Source: a virus. From it: a stretch of 20,712 nucleotides of DNA. The DNA is taken from the IMG/VR virus record IMGVR_UViG_3300021085_002714, positions 1-20,712 of that record, one strand, 5' to 3'. A program made the translations under genes and the position numbers. The notes under the pieces are model-generated. The model saw nothing but the letters and a program-made list of their open reading frames with translations, was not told the origin of the DNA and made no database searches. Below are positions 8,285-15,834 of this stretch, piece by piece; position 1 is the first letter of the stretch, and every line of letters begins with the position of its first letter.

Positions 8285-9518
8285 AGAACTTGCACTAGAA
8301 TCAAAAACATTTTGTTCTGCACTTTGGACTGGTATATATCAAGCTCCGAATGGCGATGTTTCCCCATGTTGTGTTTGGAATAAACCATTAGGAAATGTAA
8401 ATGGCTCTAGTATTAATGAAATATACAAATCAGATAGAATTCTTACTTTGAAACAAAAAATGTTAAGAGGAGAAACTCTTACCGAATGTAATTACTGTAA
8501 TAAACTAGAACAAGATACAGGTGATGAATCTACTAGAGATTTTTTTAATAGACACTTTTTCGATTTTATTGATTTCGAATCTACTAATGATAAGTTTGTT
8601 TATTGGGATTTAAGAATATCAAATTTATGTAATTTTAAGTGTAGAATGTGTTCACATGGACTTAGTTCTGAATGGTATGATGATTGGCAAAAAATAAAAG
8701 GAACAACCGAAAATAAAGTAATTAAGATTGATGATAAATCAAGCTTTTGGGATGAGTTAATTCCTCATTATGATTTTGTACAAAGTATTTATTTTGCTGG
8801 TGGAGAACCATTCTTAAACGAACATCATTATAGAATACTACAAGATTTAATTGATAGAGAATTATATGATACTAAAATTATTGTTAATACAAATGCTTCT
8901 ATAACACATTGGAAAAAGAAAAAAATACTTGATTATTATAAAAAGTTTAATTGTATAGTTTTTGGATTTAGTATAGATGGTAGTAATGAGGTTGGTGAAT
9001 ATATTAGAAAAGGATTGGATTATAAAAAGTGGAAAAAAACTATCAAAGAATATGTTAATTATATAGTGAAACGAAATAGTAAAGATATAACATACGTTTT
9101 TCAACATGCTTATGGAGTTACTAACTTTCATAACATATATGATTATATAGTAGATTTATTCAAAAGTGATTTGGTAACAAACTATACTCATTTTCAATTT
9201 CAACCAATAATGCATCCACTAGAACAATCTGTTACATCATTACCACCAAGTGTATTTAATAAATTTAAGGAAGATATAAAAAACATACCAAACATAGTTT
9301 CACAGTATGATTTAGATGAGGATATTTTAGATAGAATACAAGTACAACTAAATGGAATTATAAATTATGTAGAAAATAATCCATTTAGAAAAAACATATT
9401 AAATGATTTTTATCAAAAACAAGAAAAACTTGATAAATTAAGAAACGAGAGTATATATAATGTAATACCTGATTACAGAAAACAGTCAATAAATAGAGAT
9501 GGGAAAAAACTTATATAA
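8277..9518 (+). CDS. Radical SAM protein 6, N-terminal SPASM/twitch-like module
   Basis: 413 residues from the ATG at 8277. A TTG at 8271 would add two residues, but the ATG gives an 8-nt overlap with the upstream stop (ATGAGTAG), in keeping with the other junctions, so I prefer it. Module cysteines: C13 in FCSALW, C31/C32, C71/C74. Core: CNFKCRMC at C118/C122/C125, FAGGEP with GGEP at 175-178, SIDG with EYIRKG. The tail LDKLR...IPDYRKQ is a weak version of the array motif. It pairs with protein 7: both have WDxRISN before the cluster motif, LSSxW after it, a DDKxSF stretch, and IYFAGGEP. Confidence 0.92.
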   Translation: MSRELALESKTFCSALWTGIYQAPNGDVSPCCVWNKPLGNVNGSSINEIYKSDRILTLKQKMLRGETLTECNYCNKLEQDTGDESTRDFFNRHFFDFIDFESTNDKFVYWDLRISNLCNFKCRMCSHGLSSEWYDDWQKIKGTTENKVIKIDDKSSFWDELIPHYDFVQSIYFAGGEPFLNEHHYRILQDLIDRELYDTKIIVNTNASITHWKKKKILDYYKKFNCIVFGFSIDGSNEVGEYIRKGLDYKKWKKTIKEYVNYIVKRNSKDITYVFQHAYGVTNFHNIYDYIVDLFKSDLVTNYTHFQFQPIMHPLEQSVTSLPPSVFNKFKEDIKNIPNIVSQYDLDEDILDRIQVQLNGIINYVENNPFRKNILNDFYQKQEKLDKLRNESIYNVIPDYRKQSINRDGKKLI

Positions 9519-10815
9519 CATACAAGAATTAAAAGATTCTAAATCTTTTTGTATAGCTCCTTGGATAACAGCTCACACTTATCCAAGTGGAGATATATTC
9601 CCATGCTGTTTATATAACACAGACCCAGCTGATTATAAAGATACAGACCCATTGAAACCACCATTTGGTAACGTTAATAGAGATGAATTAAAAACCACTT
9701 GGAATTCTGATAAATACAAGGAGATGCGATTACAAATGTTGGATGGTAAGAAGCCTGTGGGATGTACTCGTTGTTATCACTTAGAAAAGAACGATGGTGA
9801 TTCGTATCGTAAAAAGTTTAGAAGAGACTTTGAGCACAAATATGAAATTGTTAATCAAACTCACGAAGATGGTACATTAGAAGATATGAAACTATATATG
9901 TGGGATTTCAGAATATCAAATTTTTGTAATCTTAAGTGTAGAAGTTGTGGTCCTGATTTATCATCAGCCTGGTTTCAAGATTATATGAAACTTTTTCCTG
10001 AAGATACCGAAAGAAGAGCTCTAATAAACATAAATGATAAAGCATCTTTTATGGATATGATTGAATCTCAATATGAATATGTGGAAGAAATATATTTTGC
10101 AGGAGGAGAGCCTCTTGTAATGCCAGAACATTGGTATATGTTAGAAAAGTTAATTCAAATGGAAAAAACCGATACACTAATTAGGTACTCAACTAACTTT
10201 TCTAAATTAAAGTTTGCTAAAAAACATATATTTGATTATTGGAAGAAGTTTGATAACTTAGATTTATATCTTAGTGTAGATGGTGTTGATGAAATAGGTG
10301 AATACGTTAGAAAAGGATTTATTAGTAATCAATTTATTCAAAATGTTAAAGATTTCTTAAATTCAGATGTAGGATACAGACAATTTGGATATATGGTAAC
10401 ATATGGTTCTCTAAACTTCTTACACTTATTTGATATTGTACTAAAGTTTTTTAATGAAGGTATTCTTGATAAAGAAAGACATGAAAAGCAGATAACAATG
10501 GCTTTTAGCCCTATAACACAACCTAATTACTATAATTGTCAACATTTACCTAATTGGGCAAAGAATAAATTCAAACTTAGGTTATCTACTTTTAGAAATG
10601 AACTAGAAAATATAGATGTTAGTAATGAAGTATGTGATATGATAATGAGAGATTTACAGAATGCTTATGATAGAGCGATTGAAACTCCATTTAACTTAGA
10701 ACAAATGAAAGTATTGAAATCATCTACTGAAAAATTAGATGTAATAAGAAAAGAAAGATTTGAAGATGTATTCTACTACTACGATGGTACAGATTCTCTA
10801 CTTAGGAATAATTAA
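9499..10815 (+). CDS. Radical SAM protein 7, N-terminal SPASM/twitch-like module
   Basis: 438 residues. Module cysteines: C18 in FCIAPW, C36/C37, C89/C92, with about 15 extra residues between the CC pair and the rest compared with protein 6. Core: CNLKCRSC at C143/C147/C150, FAGGEP with GGEP at 202-205, SVDG with EYVRKG. Tail: LDVIRKERFEDVF. It shares RISN, LSSxW and IYFAGGEP with protein 6 and probably arose with it by duplication. It overlaps protein 6 by 20 nt and protein 8 by 1 nt (TAATG). Fold secure, substrate unknown. Confidence 0.93.
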   Translation: MGKNLYNIQELKDSKSFCIAPWITAHTYPSGDIFPCCLYNTDPADYKDTDPLKPPFGNVNRDELKTTWNSDKYKEMRLQMLDGKKPVGCTRCYHLEKNDGDSYRKKFRRDFEHKYEIVNQTHEDGTLEDMKLYMWDFRISNFCNLKCRSCGPDLSSAWFQDYMKLFPEDTERRALININDKASFMDMIESQYEYVEEIYFAGGEPLVMPEHWYMLEKLIQMEKTDTLIRYSTNFSKLKFAKKHIFDYWKKFDNLDLYLSVDGVDEIGEYVRKGFISNQFIQNVKDFLNSDVGYRQFGYMVTYGSLNFLHLFDIVLKFFNEGILDKERHEKQITMAFSPITQPNYYNCQHLPNWAKNKFKLRLSTFRNELENIDVSNEVCDMIMRDLQNAYDRAIETPFNLEQMKVLKSSTEKLDVIRKERFEDVFYYYDGTDSLLRNN

Positions 10816-11924
10816 TGAAAACAAAAACTAATCTTAAAGATTTTGTATGTTGGTTTCCTTTTGGATTTACCGAGATAACACATGATAGACAAACTTTGTG
10901 CTGTTCGGGTTGGTTAACTAAAGATATTGGTTCAAATAAAAATCTAAAAGAAAATTGGGATAGTGATATTGCAAATGATATTAGAGAATCTGTATTAGAT
11001 GGTTCTTTTAAGTATTGTAAAAAAGATACTTGTCCATTTTTAAGTACAGTAATCAATTCAGGAATAGAAACTGGTCCAATTCTTAAGAAAAACAAAATAG
11101 GATTAAGTGGAGTAAATACATTAGAAGAATACAAACCGAAGCACCCATTAAAGGGAGCTGAAGAAACATTTGGGTATCCTAGTACTCCTACTCAATTTAA
11201 GGTAGTTTGGGATAATACTTGTAATTTATCATGTCCCTCATGTAGGCCTAACTTTATAACCAATTCAGATGGTAATACATTGAATACTGAAGAAATATTT
11301 AATGATATTATAACCCATTATGGCAAAGGTGTACACACGATGATGATGAGTGGATATGGAGACCCATTTTATAGCACAGGATTATTTAACTTTTTACAAA
11401 CAATAGATTCTAGTAATTGGCCAAGTCTAGAAAACATACATTTACATACAAATGCGATGTTATGGAATGAAAGAAATTGGAATATTATAAAAAATTCTCA
11501 CAGATGGATAAATTCTGCAGAAATATCTATCGATGCAGCTAATAAAGAAACATATCAAAAAGTTCGTAGAGGTGGTAAGTGGGATTTACTCTTAAAAAAC
11601 TTAGAGTTTATAAGTACTCTTGGTTTACGAGAGATAACATTCTCATTCGTAGTTCAGAAAGATAACTATACAGAGATGTTAGATTTTTATTTATTAATAA
11701 AAGATATATTTAAGAATAGTGATATAAATATTTTGTTTTATTATTACAAAATCTTAGATTGGGGTGTGATGAGTAAGGAAGAATACGAAGAAGCAGCTGT
11801 TTGGAAGGAATCACACAAAGAATATAAGTTATTTACAAAAGAAGTGACTGAGTTTATCAAAGAACACGATGAATCAGTATCACATAGTTTATGGGAATAT
11901 GAAGAAAAGAACAGTTTACTATAA
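10815..11924 (+). CDS. Radical SAM protein 8, divergent, lacks GGEP
   Basis: 369 residues, shortest and most divergent of the array. The N-terminal cysteine module is a different subtype: C12 in VCWFPF, CC pair C29/C30 followed by SGW, a WDSDIANDIRESVLDGSF stretch, then C68 and C73 (CX4C rather than CX2C). The core motif CNLSCPSC is at C136/C140/C143. Where the others have GGEP, this one has SGYGDP (179-184), so the SAM-contacting loop is changed but glycine-rich. SIDA replaces SIDG and VRRGGKW follows. The shared C-terminal tail motif is absent. It starts at a TAATG junction and overlaps the cupin gene by 26-56 nt. Probably a separate SPASM-type enzyme recruited to the cluster, acting on a different substrate or step. 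Confidence 0.9.
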   Translation: MKTKTNLKDFVCWFPFGFTEITHDRQTLCCSGWLTKDIGSNKNLKENWDSDIANDIRESVLDGSFKYCKKDTCPFLSTVINSGIETGPILKKNKIGLSGVNTLEEYKPKHPLKGAEETFGYPSTPTQFKVVWDNTCNLSCPSCRPNFITNSDGNTLNTEEIFNDIITHYGKGVHTMMMSGYGDPFYSTGLFNFLQTIDSSNWPSLENIHLHTNAMLWNERNWNIIKNSHRWINSAEISIDAANKETYQKVRRGGKWDLLLKNLEFISTLGLREITFSFVVQKDNYTEMLDFYLLIKDIFKNSDINILFYYYKILDWGVMSKEEYEEAAVWKESHKEYKLFTKEVTEFIKEHDESVSHSLWEYEEKNSLL

Positions 11925-12426
11925 GGATAGACCATTAGATGATTATCATTTCTATGATGGTAAGGTACTTCCAAAAGTTAAGGTAGTACAGTACCCTACT
12001 TTCTTTGAAGGAGGTTCATCTATATCATTTACTTATGATTCTTTCAATCACGATAAGTTAATTCCTGCTACAGAGAGAACTGATAACATTATTTTTCGAA
12101 AAGACCTAAAGATTTCAATTAAAAGGGGAATAAAGGATGGTGTATTTTTTGATAGTTGTTATAATTTTGTAACTTGCTTGAAAGGATATATCTTTTTAAG
12201 TGTAACCAACTTAATGAAAGGTACGGATACTTATAATTTTAGTGAGTCGTTTATATTAAGTGATGAAAATCCAATACAAGTGTTGATTCCACCGTTTTAT
12301 GGATTTGCATATCAGTCATTAGAAGATTCTATAATATTAGATAAAATGGCATATAAATCTGAACAATCACTTATACAAGAAAAAATAGATATTAATAAAC
12401 TAGACATAGAATGGCCATGGGAATAA
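11899..12426 (+). CDS. RmlC-like cupin (degenerate dTDP-sugar epimerase-like)
   Basis: 175 residues from ATG 11899; an upstream in-frame ATG at 11869 would add ten residues and lengthen the overlap with radical SAM gene 8 from 26 to 56 nt. The order of motifs follows dTDP-4-dehydrorhamnose 3,5-epimerase (RmlC): a FRKD-K-S strand, a KRGIKDGVFFD loop (about 75-85), CLKGYIFLSV, VLIPPFYGFAYQ, and the closing DIEWPW. RmlC converts dTDP-4-keto-6-deoxyglucose to the rhamnose precursor through a histidine in a RGLHYQ loop. Here that loop reads DGVFFD, so the arginine and catalytic histidine are absent, and the IPpGfaHGF histidine is also replaced. It may therefore be a binding or non-canonical isomerase protein. 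Its presence supports a nucleotide-sugar theme for the block. Confidence 0.72.
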   Translation: MKKRTVYYKDRPLDDYHFYDGKVLPKVKVVQYPTFFEGGSSISFTYDSFNHDKLIPATERTDNIIFRKDLKISIKRGIKDGVFFDSCYNFVTCLKGYIFLSVTNLMKGTDTYNFSESFILSDENPIQVLIPPFYGFAYQSLEDSIILDKMAYKSEQSLIQEKIDINKLDIEWPWE

Positions 12427-12533
12427 TAAAATTTATAAAAGATTTCTTAAAAAAAAGAAAACAAGATAAAATTTACAAGAAAAGATTAGAAGAACTTCGT
12501 AAAAGAGACCCATTTACTTACAAAAATCATTAA
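12417..12533 (+). CDS. Small basic hypothetical protein (38-40 residues)
   Basis: An ORF of 38 codons from ATG 12417; ATG 12411 in the same frame would make 40. It overlaps the end of the cupin gene by 10 or 16 nt and fills the stretch before the next gap. The product is strongly basic, with a GIIKFIKDFLKKRK amphipathic-looking start followed by a KRLEELRKRDPF helix. No domain is recognised. Overlap style and lysine/arginine-rich composition without stop codons favour a real gene, but an ORF this short could be chance. It is not obviously a leader-core precursor peptide. Confidence 0.5.
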   Translation: MGIIKFIKDFLKKRKQDKIYKKRLEELRKRDPFTYKNH

Positions 12534-12547
12534 ACTTAACAATTTCA

Positions 12548-12559
12548 ATATTTATATAC
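12548..12559 (+). promoter_or_regulatory. Putative promoter-type element ATATTTATATAC
   Basis: This lies in the 44-nt gap before the 1054-residue gene, 18 nt before its ATG and followed by a ribosome-binding site (TAAGGTG, 12563-12569). The same 12 bases recur in the next gap at 15767-15778. The core TATTTATA is the reverse complement of the T4 late-promoter octamer TATAAATA and is close to self-complementary, so direction cannot be decided from sequence. Confidence 0.4.
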
Positions 12560-12577
12560 TGATAAGGTGTACCAGAT

Positions 12578-15500
12578 ATGAATGAACTTTCCAAATTTCT
12601 CGTAGAGAGTATAATGGAGGATGCGAATCCTATTAAAAAAACAGTAGTTATCTATGTGGGTAGGTTTCAACCTATGCACAAAGGACATGCTGGTACTTAC
12701 CAACACCTTGTCAAAAAGTTCGGTAAGGATAATGTTTATGTTGGTACATCTGATAAGGTACAATTACCTAAATCACCTTTTAACTTCAAAGAAAAGGTGA
12801 AAATTATGACTACTATGTTTGGAATTCCAAAATCCAAAATACATAAAGTCAAGAATCCATACAAACCCACAGAAATTCTTAAAAAGTTTGATGAGAAAAC
12901 AACTGCATTTGTAACTGTTGTTGGTGAGAAAGATAAAAATAGATTAAAACCAGATAGTGGTAAATACTTTCAATCATACAAAGGAGACCCATCAGAAGGA
13001 TATCTAGATAGAGGATATGTTTATGCAGCACCATCAAGTGGTGGAGGAATAAGTGGTACAGAAACTCGTAATGGTTTATCAGTTGGTTCTGATGACCAGA
13101 AAAAGAATTTCTTTAAGAAACGAGCATATGGAAAGTTTAATGCAACGATTTTTAAGATGATTACTGATAAACTTGATGAAGGAATTGAAATTTCTAAAGA
13201 GATGATTGAAGATTGGCTCATTAATGAAAGTTCGAATATTACCACAGGTCAAGTTGATGATGGGCCAAACTTCTTCATTCCTAACTACGATGTATTTTCT
13301 CGTATATCTGCAAAACGTGCAGCAAATATTGGATATGAAGTAGTAAATATGATTACATCAAAAGAAATTGAAGATTACTATGACCATCCAACTTATCCTG
13401 ATGGACCTGTTAAAGCAGTAACTCCATTCCCAGCTGGTGTACTTGGTACACAAACCGCAACTAACCAAGTTGATATATACTCAAGTGATGCTTATTCTAA
13501 ATGGTTTACTCATGTAACTCGTAAAGCAGCAATGGTTGGTTATGAATTGGTAAAAGGATTGGATACTACTAAAGATACCAAAGATGCATCATTGGATTCT
13601 CAAAAAGGTGATAAGAAATCACAAGAAGAATACGAGGCTTCTCTAAACGAGAACATAGTACTACCAATTAAGGTTGGGGATACTATTATGACTGGTAGAT
13701 TTAAGAATAAGAAAACAGTTGTTAAAGCAATCGGTAAAGATGAACATGGAATGCCAACAATCAATGGTAGAAAAGTGGTTACCTTTAGAATGGTTAAAGA
13801 AGGATTCATCTCAGAACTTGCAGGAACAGAAGTAAAGTGTGAAAAATGTAATCACCAATGGGAAATCGAATCTGATGATAGTGAAAAGTACTTATGTCAT
13901 TCATGTGGATGGGATTCACAAAAAGGAGAGTACGATTTTGATGCATTTGATTCGTGGCAAGAGAAAATGGGTATATCCGAAGATGTGGATATCGATGAAA
14001 GAAGTAAAGGTAAACTCAGACCTGCTGATAAGTTGAGAAGAAAAGCAGCAATGGCTGGAAAACGTGCTCAAATCGCAAGAAGAAGAGCAAGAACGATGAA
14101 AAGAAGGAAACCTCTTTCTAAACTTAAGAAAATCGCATACAAAAAGGCATATCTACAAGTTTATGATGAATTTAGAGAAGAATTGTTTCCAGGTATCTCT
14201 AAAAAAGATTTATCTATCCAACAAGCAAAGATAGTTCACAAAAATGTAGTAAGAAAAAAAGGAAGAGTTCTTAAAAGAGCAAAATTTAGATTCTTACCAG
14301 CATTAAGAGATGCAGAAGCACAGAAATTCGCACAAAAGAACGAAGATTCCAATCCAAATGCACATCCACAAGGTAAAAACAAACTTACTAATCGTACAAC
14401 TGTGATGGATATGTTAGATGTAATCTCTCATAAGGAATTTAGGGGTAAAGATTACGATAAACTATCAGATTCACAGAAGAAAAAGGTATTAACGGTTGCT
14501 AAACAGCAGAAATTCATCAAAGAAGGTAAAGAGGTGATAACTGAGGGTGGTGCGTATGGACATATGTCTCATCCATTTGATACTGATATCAATTTAACCT
14601 TTGGACAACTTAAAGATATCGTAAATCGTGCACTCGAAGGTACACTTGAGTTCACAAGAGAGAAAACAGATGGTCAAGCACTAGCTATTTCATGGAGAGA
14701 TGGTAGGTTAGTAGCAGCGAGGAACAAAGGACACCTAAAGAACAGAGGTGAGAACGCTTTAGATATCAAAGGGGTATCAGATAAGTTCCAAGGTAGGGGT
14801 GGATTGAGTGATGCATACAATTATGCGATGAAAGACCTCTCAAATGCAATCAAATCACTTAACGATAAACAAAGAGATAAGATATTCAAACAAGGTGCGT
14901 GTTTCATGAACCTTGAAGTGATATACCCAACATCAGTAAACGTTATTCCTTACGGCCAAGCGTTACTTGTGTTCCATGGTACTATGGAATTCAACATGGA
15001 AGGTGTTGCAATTGGAGAAAATGGTGAATCAGCAAGAGTATTAGCTGGTATGATTAAACAAGTCAACAAAGATGTACAAGATAATTACACTATTCAAGGA
15101 CCTCCTATCGTAAAATTACCAAAATCACAAAATTTATCTACTAAACGTAGTAAATACTCATCTAAAATCACTAAATTACAAAAAGAGTTTGGATTAAAGG
15201 ATACAGATGGTGTTGCAAACTATCACCAAGCGTGGTGGGAACAATGGGTAGATAAAAATTCTCCATCATCACTTGATAACAAAACCAAAATGGGGTTAGT
15301 TAAGAGATGGGCGTTCATGGATAAAGGATTTAGATTAGATAAAAAGAACATTACTGATGAAAAAACATTAGAATGGGCTAAGAAAACAGACAAAGATGAC
15401 CAAAAGAAGATTAGTAAGAAGAACTTAATGAAGTTCGAACAGATATTCTTAGGTTTGGGTGCAGAAGTGTTAGAGTTCACCTCATCTGCACTAACAGTTA

Positions 15501-15742
15501 ACGCTGATTCAGCAGTTCGTGATATGAAAAAACGAATTGATAAGACAATAAAAGATGTTAAGAAATCAGGTGACCCAAAAAAGATAGAAAAACTTAAATT
15601 AGAACTTGGTAGATTAAAATCTATCGGTGGTTCTAAAAAGATTGTACCAAATGAAGGTATTGTATTCTTATATAAAGGTAACACCTTCAAACTCACAGGT
15701 ACATTCGCATCGGTAAACCAAATACTTGGTATTTTCTTCTAA
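12578..15742 (+). CDS. Mosaic nucleotidyltransferase / ligase-like protein, possible processed polyprotein
   Basis: 1054 residues. In order: (1) about 20-205, a cytidylyltransferase/NMNAT-type nucleotidyltransferase with VGRFQPMHKGH (HxGH at 34-37); (2) 218-358, a segment with a duplicated motif RISAKRAANIGYEVV (242-) and HVTRKAAMVGYELV (312-); (3) 359-413, an SH3-like strand set (IKVGDTIMTGRFKNKKTVV); (4) a CX2C...CX2C zinc ribbon, C421/C424 and C440/C443; (5) about 474-620, an extremely Lys/Arg-rich segment; (6) 657-1054, an ATP-dependent ligase-like domain with motif I EKTDG (K696 the expected adenylated lysine), NLEVIYP near 778, EGIVF at 1026-1030 and FKLTG (K1038). Modules are separated by LVE, INE, LNE, ISE, ISE and ITE tripeptides resembling T4 prohead-protease sites. 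Whether both catalytic centres work is not known. It begins a new unit after a 44-nt gap. Confidence 0.82.
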   Translation: MNELSKFLVESIMEDANPIKKTVVIYVGRFQPMHKGHAGTYQHLVKKFGKDNVYVGTSDKVQLPKSPFNFKEKVKIMTTMFGIPKSKIHKVKNPYKPTEILKKFDEKTTAFVTVVGEKDKNRLKPDSGKYFQSYKGDPSEGYLDRGYVYAAPSSGGGISGTETRNGLSVGSDDQKKNFFKKRAYGKFNATIFKMITDKLDEGIEISKEMIEDWLINESSNITTGQVDDGPNFFIPNYDVFSRISAKRAANIGYEVVNMITSKEIEDYYDHPTYPDGPVKAVTPFPAGVLGTQTATNQVDIYSSDAYSKWFTHVTRKAAMVGYELVKGLDTTKDTKDASLDSQKGDKKSQEEYEASLNENIVLPIKVGDTIMTGRFKNKKTVVKAIGKDEHGMPTINGRKVVTFRMVKEGFISELAGTEVKCEKCNHQWEIESDDSEKYLCHSCGWDSQKGEYDFDAFDSWQEKMGISEDVDIDERSKGKLRPADKLRRKAAMAGKRAQIARRRARTMKRRKPLSKLKKIAYKKAYLQVYDEFREELFPGISKKDLSIQQAKIVHKNVVRKKGRVLKRAKFRFLPALRDAEAQKFAQKNEDSNPNAHPQGKNKLTNRTTVMDMLDVISHKEFRGKDYDKLSDSQKKKVLTVAKQQKFIKEGKEVITEGGAYGHMSHPFDTDINLTFGQLKDIVNRALEGTLEFTREKTDGQALAISWRDGRLVAARNKGHLKNRGENALDIKGVSDKFQGRGGLSDAYNYAMKDLSNAIKSLNDKQRDKIFKQGACFMNLEVIYPTSVNVIPYGQALLVFHGTMEFNMEGVAIGENGESARVLAGMIKQVNKDVQDNYTIQGPPIVKLPKSQNLSTKRSKYSSKITKLQKEFGLKDTDGVANYHQAWWEQWVDKNSPSSLDNKTKMGLVKRWAFMDKGFRLDKKNITDEKTLEWAKKTDKDDQKKISKKNLMKFEQIFLGLGAEVLEFTSSALTVNADSAVRDMKKRIDKTIKDVKKSGDPKKIEKLKLELGRLKSIGGSKKIVPNEGIVFLYKGNTFKLTGTFASVNQILGIFF

Positions 15743-15766
15743 AATTATCGGTTTCTTTAATTTTAT

Positions 15767-15778
15767 ATATTTATATAC
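15767..15778 (+). promoter_or_regulatory. Putative promoter-type element ATATTTATATAC
   Basis: This is identical over 12 bases to the element at 12548-12559. It sits in the largest gap of the window (15743-15834, 92 nt), 56 nt before the next start codon. The remainder of the gap is AT-rich and holds only a weak 5-bp inverted repeat (ACCTA/TAGGT near 15787-15807), which I do not call a terminator. Confidence 0.4.
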
Positions 15779-15834
15779 AACAATATAACCTAATGTGTAA
15801 TAATAGGTAACGAATTTAAGAAAAAACATTTAAT

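Noticed and set aside
874-12533. RiPP-type biosynthetic cluster with a precursor peptide
   Set aside because: No ORF has a leader/core layout, no protease or transporter gene is present, and the flanking genes point to carbohydrate rather than peptide chemistry. It cannot be excluded.
15223-15696. A 157-codon minus-strand ORF
   Set aside because: It is opposite the ligase-like domain, whose motifs are conserved on the + strand, and its product shows no domain.
15743-15834. Possible rho-independent terminator in the 92-nt gap
   Set aside because: Only AT-only or 5-bp stems (AAAATTA/TAATTTT, ACCTA/TAGGT) are visible, with no GC-rich hairpin followed by a T-run.
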